A stretch of 64,000 nucleotides of DNA from an uncultured Flavobacteriaceae bacterium. Lineage in GTDB: Bacteria; Bacteroidota; Bacteroidia; Flavobacteriales; Flavobacteriaceae. Position numbers and translations under genes: made by a program. The stretch is taken from assembly GCA_938029725.1 (NCBI GenBank), contig CALHGE010000010.1, positions 62,001 to 126,000 on the forward strand. Direction: 5' to 3'. Shown in pieces: positions 27,324-36,718 of this stretch. Position 1 is the stretch's first letter. Every line of letters begins with the position of its first letter. The notes beneath the pieces are model-generated. The model was not told where the DNA came from. It saw nothing but the letters and a program-made list of their open reading frames with translations, and did no database searches.

Positions 27324-29096
27324 ATGGCATTTATAGAAAACATAAATTCTCCTTTCGACCTTCGAAATCTTGAAAAAAGCGACCTACCCAAGCTCGCCCA
27401 AGAACTTCGCGAATTTATCATCGATATTGTCGCTACTAAAGAGGGACATTTAGGAGCAAGTCTCGGTGTAGTGGAATTGACCATTGCTTTGCACTATATT
27501 TTTGACACTCCGAATGATAAAATCATATGGGATGTCGGCCATCAAGCTTACGGGCATAAAATTTTAACTGGAAGAAAAAAAATTTTCGAATCAAACCGTC
27601 AACTTGGAGGTATAAGTGGTTTTCCAAATAGGAGTGAAAGTGAGTATGATGATTTCGGAACAGGACATAGCTCTACTTCTATCTCTGCTATTTTAGGAAT
27701 GGCCATCGCTTCTAAAATAAAAGGGACCTATAACAAACAACATATCGCTGTGATTGGCGATGCCTCAATAGCTAGCGGCATGGCCTTCGAAGGCCTTAAT
27801 CACATGGGTGTAACCGATGCAAACGTATTAGTCATACTCAATGATAATGCTATTGGAATAGATCCTAGTGTAGGTGCCCTTAAAAAATATTTGACCAACG
27901 TAAAAAAGGGAATCGCCAAAGACGAGAATATTTTCGAATGTCTGAATTTTGATTATACCGGCCCTGTAAATGGCCACGATCTCAGCGCTTTACTAACCGA
28001 ATTAGAACGTCTAAAATCTGTTTCAGGACCTAAACTTTTACATGTAATTACAACCAAAGGCAAAGGTTTAAAACAAGCAGAAGAAAATCAAGTCACCTAC
28101 CACGCACCAGGTAAATTTAACAAAGTGACCGGTGACCTAATAAAAACCTCTTCCGAAAATTTACCTTCCAAATATCAAGATGTCTTTGGGCATACTATAG
28201 TCGAGCTGGCAAAAGAAAATGACAAAATTGTAGGCATTACTCCTGCTATGCCAACGGGTAGCTCTTTGAAGTTTATGATGCAAGAAATTCCAGACAGAGC
28301 CTTTGATGTTGGTATTGCAGAACAGCATGCAGTTACGATGGCAGCAGGCATGGCGGCTGAAGGTTTGGTGCCTTTTTGCAATATTTATTCTACTTTCTTG
28401 CAACGCGCCTACGACCAAGTAATTCATGATGTTGCCCTTCAAAATTTACCGGTTATCTTCTGTTTAGATCGCGCAGGCTTGGTGGGTCAAGATGGTGCAA
28501 CTCATCATGGGGTTTATGATATTGCCTATTTACGTTGCATTCCAAATCTCATCATTTTCGCTCCAATGAATGAAATCGAACTGCGAAACATTATGTATAC
28601 AGCCCAGCTAGGGCTGAAAAACCCTATTGCTATCCGATATCCGAGAGGTAGAGGTGTTCTAAAGAAATGGCAAACTCCTTTTAAGAAAATCAAAATCGGA
28701 ACATCCGAAGAACTGAAAAAAGGTGCGAAAATTGCTATATTATCGATAGGACATATAGGGAATATGGTAGCCGAACTACTTGAAGAAATGCATCCTTCGA
28801 AGGAAATAGGTCATTACAATATGCGCTTTATCAAACCCTTAGATAAAAACCAATTGGAGCGCGTTTTCAGCAACTATAAGCAAATCATCACCATCGAAGA
28901 CGGATGTAAAACAGGTGGGTTTGGCAGTGCAATCCTTGAATTTGCAAACACCATGAAATTCAAAAACGATATTCATATTTTCGGTATCGATGATACATTT
29001 ATTGAGCATGGCAGCGTTTCTGAATTACACGAAATAGCCCATATAGATAAATTATCAATTGAAACTTTTATAAACAGCCTAGTGCATGCGCAATAG
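27324..29096 (+). CDS. dxs: 1-deoxy-D-xylulose-5-phosphate synthase
   Basis: The protein has 590 residues from the ATG at 27324. It carries the thiamine-diphosphate motif GDASIASGMAFEGLNH with the downstream ILNDN, the DXS substrate motif YDDFGTGHSSTS, and the transketolase C-terminal half (GIAEQHAVTMAAGMA, RAGLVGQDGATHHG). It is somewhat shorter than the common 620-640 residues, as in the shorter DXS group of Bacteroidota. The enzyme condenses pyruvate and glyceraldehyde-3-phosphate, the first step of the MEP isoprenoid pathway, and so feeds the polyprenyl synthase and carotenoid enzymes at 10.8-12.9 kb. It overlaps the next gene by 11 bases. Confidence 0.94.
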   Translation: MAFIENINSPFDLRNLEKSDLPKLAQELREFIIDIVATKEGHLGASLGVVELTIALHYIFDTPNDKIIWDVGHQAYGHKILTGRKKIFESNRQLGGISGFPNRSESEYDDFGTGHSSTSISAILGMAIASKIKGTYNKQHIAVIGDASIASGMAFEGLNHMGVTDANVLVILNDNAIGIDPSVGALKKYLTNVKKGIAKDENIFECLNFDYTGPVNGHDLSALLTELERLKSVSGPKLLHVITTKGKGLKQAEENQVTYHAPGKFNKVTGDLIKTSSENLPSKYQDVFGHTIVELAKENDKIVGITPAMPTGSSLKFMMQEIPDRAFDVGIAEQHAVTMAAGMAAEGLVPFCNIYSTFLQRAYDQVIHDVALQNLPVIFCLDRAGLVGQDGATHHGVYDIAYLRCIPNLIIFAPMNEIELRNIMYTAQLGLKNPIAIRYPRGRGVLKKWQTPFKKIKIGTSEELKKGAKIAILSIGHIGNMVAELLEEMHPSKEIGHYNMRFIKPLDKNQLERVFSNYKQIITIEDGCKTGGFGSAILEFANTMKFKNDIHIFGIDDTFIEHGSVSELHEIAHIDKLSIETFINSLVHAQ

Positions 29097-30195
29097 AAAG
29101 TTCAGTTCCTTTATTTTTATTTTTGTTCTTGTTTTAGGTATAAAAGCAGTCTCTGCCCAAGACACTATTCCAGTAATTTCTCAATCCGATTCTACGGTAA
29201 TAGACACCATAGTTATTCGTTCTCCTCTATTTAAAGTACGTTATATTCCTAGGGGAGTGAATTTGGTAAATCCTAAAATTTCTTATCAGAATACAAAACC
29301 ACTTAACACTCGTTTTAAGCGTTTCAGGGTTCCTTCTTTTTGGGAAAAAATCAACAAAATAGGGCTAAACTTAAGTGAAGTTGCCTTTGTAAACTGGAAT
29401 GCCGGTGGAAACAGTTCAATCTCCGGAATTATAAACGGTAATTTTGAACGCAACTTCAAGTTTCGATATATACAATGGCAGAATATTCTAGAACTACGTT
29501 ATGGCGCAAATGTTCAAGAAGATCAAAAGCCCCGAAAAACTGACGATGCTATACGCTTTAGTTCAGCAGTCAGTTTTCGTAGAGATACCATAAGTAACTG
29601 GTACTATTCGGCAAAGGCAAATTTCAATACCCAGTTTTATAGTGGATTTAAATACCCTGATAGAGAAAACCCAATTTCTCGGTTTATGGCACCTGGGTAT
29701 TTCTTTTTTGGTGCAGGAACCTCTTATATTCCTGAAGGAAAAAAAATTAACCTGTATATATCTCCTGTGACCTTGAAATCTACTTTTGTGCTGGATCAAG
29801 ACTTGGCGAATAATGGTGCTTTTGGAGTCCAAAAAGCTATTTTAAATACCGACGGAAATATACTTCAAGAAGGGGAGACGAAATTTATAGAATTGGGTTT
29901 TTTAATCAACCATACTTGGGAAACTACCGTCGCCAAAAACGTTGAAATGAAACAACGCTTAAGCCTTTACAGTGATTATCTGTCAAGTTTCGGAAATGTT
30001 GACATTGATTGGGAACTTAATTTTAATCTTATCGTAAATAAATATATCAACGCTAATATAGGCACACACCTGATTTATGATGATGATATTTTATTTGATG
30101 AGGTAAAAAATGCAAACGGAATCGTAACTGACCGCGGGGTACAACGCATTCAGTTCAAACAGTTACTAGGCGTTGGCGTTGCCTATGACTTTTAA
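29086..30195 (+). CDS. DUF3078 domain protein, probable outer-membrane protein
   Basis: The protein has 369 residues with a signal peptide (FIFVLVLGIKAVSAQ). Residues around 85-120 contain the DUF3078 pattern (NLSEVAFVNWNAGGNSSISG), and the remainder is a run of amphipathic strands ending in GVGVAYDF with a C-terminal Phe, as in outer-membrane barrels. The role of the family is unknown. It overlaps the end of dxs by 11 bases, so it is probably in the same transcript, although no functional link is known. Confidence 0.85.
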   Translation: MRNRKFSSFIFIFVLVLGIKAVSAQDTIPVISQSDSTVIDTIVIRSPLFKVRYIPRGVNLVNPKISYQNTKPLNTRFKRFRVPSFWEKINKIGLNLSEVAFVNWNAGGNSSISGIINGNFERNFKFRYIQWQNILELRYGANVQEDQKPRKTDDAIRFSSAVSFRRDTISNWYYSAKANFNTQFYSGFKYPDRENPISRFMAPGYFFFGAGTSYIPEGKKINLYISPVTLKSTFVLDQDLANNGAFGVQKAILNTDGNILQEGETKFIELGFLINHTWETTVAKNVEMKQRLSLYSDYLSSFGNVDIDWELNFNLIVNKYINANIGTHLIYDDDILFDEVKNANGIVTDRGVQRIQFKQLLGVGVAYDF

Positions 30196-30315
30196 GTAAA
30201 GACGCAGGTTTTCATTGCCTCAACCCAAAAATCACAAACATTTAATTGGTTATTACCCAAGCCCTATAGGCTTTAACTAAACACTTTTTAACCACTGCCT
30301 AATGCGCTCTTTAAG

Positions 30316-31659
30316 TTAAAGCTGTTTCCCCATAATTTTATTATGAATGTGCACTGCAGCACTATCAGAAAGGCTAGCGACATAACAACAAGAATTCAAA
30401 AGAATTTGGTAGATAGAAATATCAGTCCGGCTATAGAATTCAGGAAGCGTTCGCAACATCAAAGCGTCATAATTGGAAGCTTTTTCTGCTTTCTCACGAA
30501 CTAAAGCGGTGATATATACATCTAGAATATCAGAAATAATTTTATACCCAGCGATTTCCTTTTCTACTACTTCTTGCGATTGATAAATTTTTTCAACACT
30601 TAAAGAAATGATATCAGAAATCTGGGCTTTATACTTACTTTTATCCAGTAAGGAAACAGCAAAAGTGCCCTCTAAAATAGCTTCCTCATTACTAATAAAT
30701 ACTTCAATAGCATCTTGAATTAAGGTATTTATCGCCAAAGCGCGCAAATAACTTAATCGGTCTTCTTTATATTTAAGAGAATTATATTTCTTCGTATTGA
30801 TACTGTCTTTTACCAATTTAATTAAATACTCCAAGGCATAATCTTCGGAAATTAACCCGAGGTTTATACCGTCTTCAAAATCAATAATTGTGTAACAAAT
30901 ATCATCTGCGGCTTCTACCAAATAAGTCAAAGGGTGTCTTGAAAAACTGATATCCTTTCCTTCGCGAGTTTGAATCAGCCCAAGTTCATTGGCTACTTCT
31001 TGAAAGCTATCTTTTTCCGATTGAAAGAAACCGAATTTTTTATCTGAAATATGATTCGTTGGTTTTTTAGGAAGCGATTCTTTTGGGTATTTCATAAAAG
31101 CACCCAATGTTGCATAACTCAATCTCAAGCCCCCATCAACCCCTTCTCTAGTCTCGGTGAGTAGTTTAAATCCGTTAGCATTTCCTTCAAAATCGATAAT
31201 ATCTTGCCATTCCTTTTCAGATACCAGCGATTGGTATTGTTGTCCATTTCCTGTTGCAAAATATTCACCAATTGCCTTTTCTCCGCTATGCCCGAAAGGC
31301 GGGTTACCAATATCATGCGCTAAAGCTGCTGCTGCAACAATTGCTCCAAAATCATTGAAACGATAGCCATGAACTTCTTGTAAATGTGGATGTTTCTCTA
31401 AAAGCTTTTTTCCCGCAATTCGCCCCAAACTTCGGCCAACTACCGACACCTCCAAACTGTGTGTCAAACGAGTATGCACAAAGTCAGTTTTTGAAAGTGG
31501 TATCACCTGAGTCTTATCTTGTAAGCTTCGAAAAGCAGAAGAAAAAATGATACGGTCGTAGTCAACTTCAAAACCTAAACGAATTTCATCTTGTTCTTTT
31601 CGAAGTCTTTTATGGGTGTCGCCAAAGCGCTTTAGAGAGAGTAATTGTTCCCAGTTCAT
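30316..31659 (-). CDS. dgt: Deoxyguanosinetriphosphate triphosphohydrolase (dGTPase-like HD protein)
   Basis: The protein has 447 residues from the ATG at 31659; a TTG eight codons upstream is less likely. The HD-domain metal ligands are visible as TRLTHSLEVS and AALAHDIGNPPFGHSGE in the first third, with FSSAFRSLQDKTQVIPL before them, a typical dGTPase start. VEAADDICYTIIDFEDGI holds the distal HD residues. The enzyme removes triphosphate from dNTPs, mainly dGTP in the E. coli prototype, and tunes nucleotide pools. It is transcribed alone. Confidence 0.93.
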   Translation of the reverse strand: MNWEQLLSLKRFGDTHKRLRKEQDEIRLGFEVDYDRIIFSSAFRSLQDKTQVIPLSKTDFVHTRLTHSLEVSVVGRSLGRIAGKKLLEKHPHLQEVHGYRFNDFGAIVAAAALAHDIGNPPFGHSGEKAIGEYFATGNGQQYQSLVSEKEWQDIIDFEGNANGFKLLTETREGVDGGLRLSYATLGAFMKYPKESLPKKPTNHISDKKFGFFQSEKDSFQEVANELGLIQTREGKDISFSRHPLTYLVEAADDICYTIIDFEDGINLGLISEDYALEYLIKLVKDSINTKKYNSLKYKEDRLSYLRALAINTLIQDAIEVFISNEEAILEGTFAVSLLDKSKYKAQISDIISLSVEKIYQSQEVVEKEIAGYKIISDILDVYITALVREKAEKASNYDALMLRTLPEFYSRTDISIYQILLNSCCYVASLSDSAAVHIHNKIMGKQL

Positions 31660-31917
31660 TTTTAAATAGATGTTTGTTTGCAAATATATTCTCTCTCCTT
31701 CAAAAAGGTCGAAAACGCTTTTTTAAGCAGTTTCGGGCGAGGCCTGCAAGATACAGATTTTAGAAGTGCTCGATAGCACATTTCGGTTCTCGTAATCACC
31801 GTCAAAAGGTGTTTTAGCGAGTAGTTCTTCTATGTAATTTATATCGAACCTAAGGGAAATGGGAAAGAGGGCAAATTAGCGCAAGACCAATGGAACTAAG
31901 ACCTGTCCAATATCACT
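31660..31917. other. Gene-free stretch between dgt and the TonB receptor
   Basis: No convincing coding frame or RNA gene was seen here. The part next to dgt must hold its promoter, but no clear TAnnTTTG box was found on the minus strand. The rest leads into the phased repeat array at 31918-32013. Confidence 0.5.
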
Positions 31918-32013
31918 TAACCTTTAGGTAATGTAGTAACGTTTAGATAACCCTTTTACAATACATCTTTAACATACAGGTAACTCGATTTTTACAAGTG
32001 GCTTGTTTATTTG
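31918..32013 (+). promoter_or_regulatory. 11-bp phased TAAC repeat array and -7 box (Pho-box-like) of the TonB receptor gene
   Basis: TAAC or a one-base variant starts at 31937, 31948, 31970, 31981 and 31992 (TTAC), all on one 11-bp grid, with a degenerate CAAT at 31959. A further pair lies at 31918/31929 (TAAC, TAAT), 19 bp from the next. The degenerate -7 box TTTATTTG (32006-32013) ends exactly 21 bp after the last word starts. Eleven-bp direct repeats overlapping the -35 region are the layout of PhoB-type sites. The regulator identity is inferred from the downstream phosphate genes. Confidence 0.6.
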
Positions 32014-32047
32014 CAGCGGTATTTAAAACAAACATTGTAAAACAAAA

Positions 32048-34828
32048 ATGAAAAAATTATTGATTGGCTTGCTATTGCTGGCCACCGCGCATATAACTGC
32101 TCAAGAAACAGGTAACATTGCTGGAACCGTGACTGATAAAAGTCTAAATAACGAAGTGCTGCCTTTTGCCAATATTCTAATCGCAGGCACGACCAAAGGT
32201 ATTTCTACTGATTTTGATGGCCTGTATGAACTCAACGACATTGAAGCGGGAACCTATAAAGTAGTTTTTAGCTTCTTAGGTTTGGAAACCCAGACGATTG
32301 AAATCATCGTAGAAGTAGGTAAAACAACAAAACTCGATGTAGCATTGGACTCCGCTGGCGGAGTTGAACTCGAAGAATTTGTTGGTATGGGTACTACTAA
32401 AAAAGAGTCGGAAGCAGCATTATTGTTAGACCAAAAAAATGCAATCATTGTGAAAGAAAGTATTGGAGCACAAGAACTAGCATTTAAAGGAATAAGTGAT
32501 GCAGCAGGCGCTGTGAACAAAATTTCAGGCGTTTCGAAACAAGAAGGAGGAGGCAATGTATATGTTAGGGGTCTAGGAGATAGATACCTAAACACAACAT
32601 ATAACGGACTTCCAGTACCTTCAAATAACATTGAAAAAAAGAACATTGACTTAAATCTATTTTCTTCCGATGTTATTCAAAACGTTAGTGTTAGTAAAAC
32701 GCATGCTGCTAATTTTTACGGAGATTTCGCTGCAGGTAACGTTGATATTACCTCTAAAGAACACACTGGAGACTTTTTTCTTGATATCGACCTTGGAACC
32801 ACGGCAAATACAAATGCTATCGGTTCAGATTTTGTAAAAAGTGAAGGTACAGGCTATTTCGGTTTTTATAACCGATACCGGAACAATCCATACGCCGTCC
32901 TATTATCACATGGAGTTGACGCGATTTCCTCAAAGGAAACAACAGGTATTTCCGGCAGTATGGCCAGCGGTAAATCTTGGAACATTGGCGAAGCATCTCG
33001 ACTTAGCGTTTTCGCCACAGCTTCTTTTGGAAACACATTTGAATTTCGCGAAGGGCCCGCAGTTGACTACACTACTGTAGAAAAAAAGCGCTTCCCAAAT
33101 TCAGAAGAATACGAATACGGAAGAAATACCACCGCGATGGCGAACATTGTATATCGTATAAATGATAAGCATAAGATAAAATTCAATTCACTATTTATCA
33201 ACGATGCAACTGATCAAGCTTCCTACTTCGGAACAAAAGGTTTAGGTACTAATCGTGATGCTATTCTTGATACAGATCGTGGTTTTTATCAATCTAATAT
33301 TCAATTCAATCAAGATATGATTTTTGTGAATCAACTTCTTGGGTCAAGCACTTTGAATGAAAAATTCAAACTTGACTGGGGCATAGGTTACAATAATGTA
33401 CTGGCACGTCAACCAGATCGTAAGCGTATTTCAGTTGAGCGTTATGACCTTGAATTGGACAATGATGAGAACACAAATGCTTCTTTCTTTAGTAACATTG
33501 CTTATGACAATCAGCGTTATTTTCAGGATATTAAGGATAACGAATTGAATGTCAAAATCAATCTTTCGTACAATGTCTCAGGAATACTAGATCTTAATTT
33601 TGGTTATAACGGCCGTACAAAACAAAGAACGTTTGAAAATATCCGTTATGGCTATGACTTCATTGCGCCTAATACTCCGGTTGGTGATGTTAGAGATTTA
33701 AATGATGTTTTTTCGCAACAAAACCTTGGAACCGTATTCAATACGGTCGTATTTAATGGTCTAGATCCCCAAAACGGATTAGGCAATGTAAACCTGCCTG
33801 GACAGTTAGAAAACACTTACGAAGGAAATCTAGATGTTCATGCTTTTTACATCGATGGTGTATACAAATTCAATGAGAAATTATCTGTTGTTCCTGGTTT
33901 GCGGATAGAACAATTCAATCAAGATATTACCTATGAAGTGATTAACCTGCCTGCTACAGATCCTGGTGAGCGAGCTGCAAGTGAATTCTTCCTGCTACCT
34001 AGTCTTAACGTGAAATACGCCTTGAATGAAGATAAAAATCTTCGCTTTTCATTTAGTAGTACAGTATCAAATCCTGAATTTAAAGAGGTTGCCCCTTTTG
34101 TTTATGAAGATGTAACCCAACGTATTGGTGGTAATCCTGATTTATTAAATGATCCTTCTTTCTCCAGAATCTATAATCTTGATTTAAAGTACGAGTGGTT
34201 TATAACGCGTAGTGAACTTTTATCTGTTGCAGCCTTTGCCAAAGCCATTAATGACCCTGTTAACTTGGTTGTCGCCAATGATGCAACAGGAACGCAACGA
34301 TTCTTTAGAACAGGAAATCAGGCACAAGTACTAGGGGTAGAAATTGAGTTAAGAAAAGCTTTGATTACCGATGAAAATGAGCAAAGTGTTCTATCCACAG
34401 GAATCAATGCAACTTATACTTATACCCAACAAGATCTTAAAGATAGCAATGGCATCTTCTCTACTACTTTCGATAGAGCATCAGATCAGCTGCAAGGTGC
34501 ATCACCGTTTTTGTTAAATACGGATGTAAGCTATCGCCCCACATTCGGAAACTACAAACCTGTTGGTAATTTGGTTTTCTCCTATTTCTCAGACCGTATT
34601 GATGCTTTGGGGTCAGGACAGTTAGGAAACATCATTGAGAAAGGTGTTCCTACGCTTGATTTTATTTTGAAAAACAATATCACTGAAAAAATAGAATTAA
34701 ATGCAAGTTTCAAAAACCTTTTGAATCCACAAATTGAGCGTGTTCGCGAAGTTGATGGTGGAGATGTCGCCCTTTCAAGCTATAAAAGAGGTTTAAATAT
34801 CGGCTTTCAACTCAAATACAAATTTTAA
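32048..34828 (+). CDS. TonB-dependent receptor, probably phosphate-starvation related
   Basis: The protein has 926 residues: signal peptide (LLIGLLLLATAHITAQ), carboxypeptidase-regulatory-like domain (about 24-100), plug domain (AVNKISGVSKQEGGGNVYVR, GLGDRYLNTTYNGLPVPS) and a large barrel ending in GFQLKYKF. There is no SusD partner gene; instead it is followed 31 bases later by a beta-helix lipoprotein, so the pair may form a surface uptake or binding unit. Its promoter carries the same 11-bp repeats as the porin promoter and the PiT promoter region, which suggests an organophosphate or phosphate-rich ligand. That assignment is inference. Confidence 0.9.
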   Translation: MKKLLIGLLLLATAHITAQETGNIAGTVTDKSLNNEVLPFANILIAGTTKGISTDFDGLYELNDIEAGTYKVVFSFLGLETQTIEIIVEVGKTTKLDVALDSAGGVELEEFVGMGTTKKESEAALLLDQKNAIIVKESIGAQELAFKGISDAAGAVNKISGVSKQEGGGNVYVRGLGDRYLNTTYNGLPVPSNNIEKKNIDLNLFSSDVIQNVSVSKTHAANFYGDFAAGNVDITSKEHTGDFFLDIDLGTTANTNAIGSDFVKSEGTGYFGFYNRYRNNPYAVLLSHGVDAISSKETTGISGSMASGKSWNIGEASRLSVFATASFGNTFEFREGPAVDYTTVEKKRFPNSEEYEYGRNTTAMANIVYRINDKHKIKFNSLFINDATDQASYFGTKGLGTNRDAILDTDRGFYQSNIQFNQDMIFVNQLLGSSTLNEKFKLDWGIGYNNVLARQPDRKRISVERYDLELDNDENTNASFFSNIAYDNQRYFQDIKDNELNVKINLSYNVSGILDLNFGYNGRTKQRTFENIRYGYDFIAPNTPVGDVRDLNDVFSQQNLGTVFNTVVFNGLDPQNGLGNVNLPGQLENTYEGNLDVHAFYIDGVYKFNEKLSVVPGLRIEQFNQDITYEVINLPATDPGERAASEFFLLPSLNVKYALNEDKNLRFSFSSTVSNPEFKEVAPFVYEDVTQRIGGNPDLLNDPSFSRIYNLDLKYEWFITRSELLSVAAFAKAINDPVNLVVANDATGTQRFFRTGNQAQVLGVEIELRKALITDENEQSVLSTGINATYTYTQQDLKDSNGIFSTTFDRASDQLQGASPFLLNTDVSYRPTFGNYKPVGNLVFSYFSDRIDALGSGQLGNIIEKGVPTLDFILKNNITEKIELNASFKNLLNPQIERVREVDGGDVALSSYKRGLNIGFQLKYKF

Positions 34829-34859
34829 TATAAACCCAATAATTATTTAATCCACAGTT

Positions 34860-36044
34860 ATGAAAACAAGTACCTTTCTTTTCAGTTTTTTTACTATCGC
34901 AATCTTATTAGTTGGTTGTGCTGCTGATGATACCGCAACGGTCATCATAGAAAACCCAAATAGTGGAACGCCTACCGATCCTAACGACCCGAGTAACCTT
35001 GAAATTGGAGGAACACTTAGTGAAGATCTAAGCTTAGATGCCGACACTGAATATAATCTGACTAGTGCTTTAATAGTACCCGATGGAATTACACTAACCG
35101 TAAATCCTGGTGTTATCGTCTCTGCGATTTCGGGGGCAGATGTGTATATCGCGGTAATGCAAGGTGGAAAAATAATGGCTGAAGGAACATCTAGTAAACC
35201 AATAGTTTTCACCTCCGGTGCTTCAACGCCGAACGCCGGTGATTGGGGTGGTCTTATCCTTTTAGGAAAAGCACCTATCAATTCCGTTACAGGGGGAGAA
35301 GCGACCTCTACCTCTGAAATCGGAGGATTACCTTATGGCGGAAGTGTAACAGATGATAATTCAGGAATTTTGAAATATCTACGTGTTGAATATTCAGGTG
35401 GGGCTGCTGACGCATCCTCAGAAAATAATGGATTTTCCTTTTATGGTGTTGGTAGTGGAACTACTATTGAATACATTCAGGCTTTTGAAGGTAAAGATGA
35501 CGGAGTGGAGTTTTTTGGAGGAACTGTAAACGCATCTTTTGTATCGGTAATTGGAGCTCAAGATGATTCTGTTGATTGGACAGAAGGTTTTACCGGAACC
35601 TTAACCAATGTATATGTGGAGCATAGACAAGCACATGACAAAGGGATTGAAGGTGATGGTTTTAATACAGACATAGGAAACAACTCTGACCCATTGTTTT
35701 GGTCCGCCCCGAGCATCAACAACATAACTATTAACGGCAATGGTTCTTCAAATGAGAATGAAGCAATAAGACTACGTGCGGGTACAAGAGCTCTTTTCAA
35801 TAACGTACTAATATCAGGTTTTGCTGAAGGCTTTGATTTGGATAGTGATGGTACTAATAGTCCAACTGGTCAAGGAGTTCTTGATGGTGACACCGGTGCT
35901 AGCGATATTACTTTAGAAGATGTCACGCTGAATCTTAAAAATGACACAGGAGAAACATTTGGAGAGGCAGAATTCTTCTCTGGAATCGGTAACGGAACAG
36001 GTGCGGACTATAATTCATGGAACAGCGGATGGACACGCAATTAG
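34860..36044 (+). CDS. Surface lipoprotein with right-handed beta-helix-like repeats
   Basis: The protein has 394 residues with a lipoprotein signal (FTIAILLVGCAADD, Cys near residue 21). After an acidic, Pro/Asp-rich linker it has a string of short strands with Gly/Asn turns, for example GITLTVNPGVIVSAISG, LKYLRVEYSGGAADASSENN and INNITINGNGSSNENEAIRL, typical of a parallel beta-helix. The many Asp residues (GKDDGVEFFGG, AQDDSVDWTEG) could bind calcium. No catalytic motif is recognised. It directly follows the TonB receptor and precedes a terminator, so the two form an operon and this is a likely surface partner of the receptor. Confidence 0.75.
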   Translation: MKTSTFLFSFFTIAILLVGCAADDTATVIIENPNSGTPTDPNDPSNLEIGGTLSEDLSLDADTEYNLTSALIVPDGITLTVNPGVIVSAISGADVYIAVMQGGKIMAEGTSSKPIVFTSGASTPNAGDWGGLILLGKAPINSVTGGEATSTSEIGGLPYGGSVTDDNSGILKYLRVEYSGGAADASSENNGFSFYGVGSGTTIEYIQAFEGKDDGVEFFGGTVNASFVSVIGAQDDSVDWTEGFTGTLTNVYVEHRQAHDKGIEGDGFNTDIGNNSDPLFWSAPSINNITINGNGSSNENEAIRLRAGTRALFNNVLISGFAEGFDLDSDGTNSPTGQGVLDGDTGASDITLEDVTLNLKNDTGETFGEAEFFSGIGNGTGADYNSWNSGWTRN

Positions 36045-36100
36045 AATAACTTATGTTTGATTGGGCTACAGGAAACTAGAGCTCTAATTAAATACCACTG

Positions 36101-36135
36101 AAAGCCCTGCTATAAAGCGGGGTTTTCTTTTTTTT
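36101..36135 (+). terminator. Terminator of the TonB receptor-lipoprotein operon
   Basis: An 11-bp stem (36101-36111 with 36116-36126, two G-U pairs) has a four-base loop and is followed by a T-rich run. It lies 57 bases after the lipoprotein stop. Confidence 0.7.
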
Positions 36136-36180
36136 GCAAATAGTAGTGCGCTCTTAATAGTCAAATATGGATCAATAACT

Positions 36181-36246
36181 TAACCATTTTATTACGCATA
36201 ATTAATATCTAATTAACCCTAATTTTACATTGTCAACTTTACTTTG
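36181..36246 (+). promoter_or_regulatory. 11-bp phased TAAC repeat array and -7 box upstream of the small beta-sandwich protein
   Basis: TAAC, TTAC, TAAT, TAAC and TTAC start at 36181, 36192, 36203, 36214 and 36225, five words exactly 11 bp apart. The degenerate -7 box TTACTTTG (36239-36246) ends 21 bp after the last word starts, the same distance as at the TonB receptor and porin promoters. Because this box lies downstream of a possible TTG start at 36230, translation must begin at the ATG at 36266. Confidence 0.62.
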
Positions 36247-36265
36247 TATCATATTAATTTTGGTA

Positions 36266-36637
36266 ATGAAACACATTTTTTTAGTTTGTACATTTTTGTT
36301 TACAACTATGCTGCTTTCACAGCATCAAGGCACTATTAAAGGTACTGTTACCGATCAAGCTATGAACAATGAGCCGCTGCTGTTTGCTAATATTCAGCTA
36401 AAAGGTTCTGAGTTTAGTTATCAGACAAATTTTCATGGAAACTTTGAGATTTCAGATATCGAAGCAGGTGAATATACTTTAGTTATAAGCTATGCAGGTT
36501 ATAACACCGCAGAATTGGTCATAATTGTGGCAGAAAATCAGGTTTCCAAGATAGAAACAGACTTAGAACCGATGCAAATTAGTTTTGACGATGTCTTAGG
36601 AATGGATACGGCTTCTAAAGAAGAAAGTAGAAAATAA
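36266..36637 (+). CDS. Stand-alone carboxypeptidase-regulatory-like domain protein
   Basis: The protein has 123 residues: a signal peptide (HIFLVCTFLFTTMLLSQ) and a single carboxypeptidase-regulatory-like beta-sandwich (GTIKGTVTDQAMNNEPLLFA through SYAGYNTAELVIIV). It is clearly related to the N-terminus of the TonB receptor at 32048 (GTVTDKSLNNEVLPFANI, and FVGMGTTKKES against VLGMDTASKEES) but stops where the receptor plug begins. It could be a truncated paralogue or a functional solo domain. Its own repeat-array promoter and a strong terminator favour a real gene. The ATG at 36266 is chosen because the upstream TTG precedes the promoter box. Confidence 0.75.
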   Translation: MKHIFLVCTFLFTTMLLSQHQGTIKGTVTDQAMNNEPLLFANIQLKGSEFSYQTNFHGNFEISDIEAGEYTLVISYAGYNTAELVIIVAENQVSKIETDLEPMQISFDDVLGMDTASKEESRK

Positions 36638-36664
36638 TAATTTTATACCTTAAAATTAGATATT

Positions 36665-36698
36665 AAAAAAGCGACCTGTTCTTACAGGTCGCTTTTTT
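36665..36698. terminator. Bidirectional terminator
   Basis: A perfect 15-bp stem (AAAAAAGCGACCTGT at 36665-36679 with its complement at 36684-36698) around a four-base loop has A-run and T-run flanks. It can end transcription of the small protein on the plus strand and of the convergent minus-strand gene at 36719. Confidence 0.88.
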
Positions 36699-36718
36699 AA
36701 TATTAGAAATCGTAAAAC

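Noticed and set aside
32254..32646. A 130-codon minus-strand frame inside the TonB receptor gene
   Set aside because: It is antisense to the conserved regulatory-like and plug domains and has Ser/Pro-rich shadow composition.
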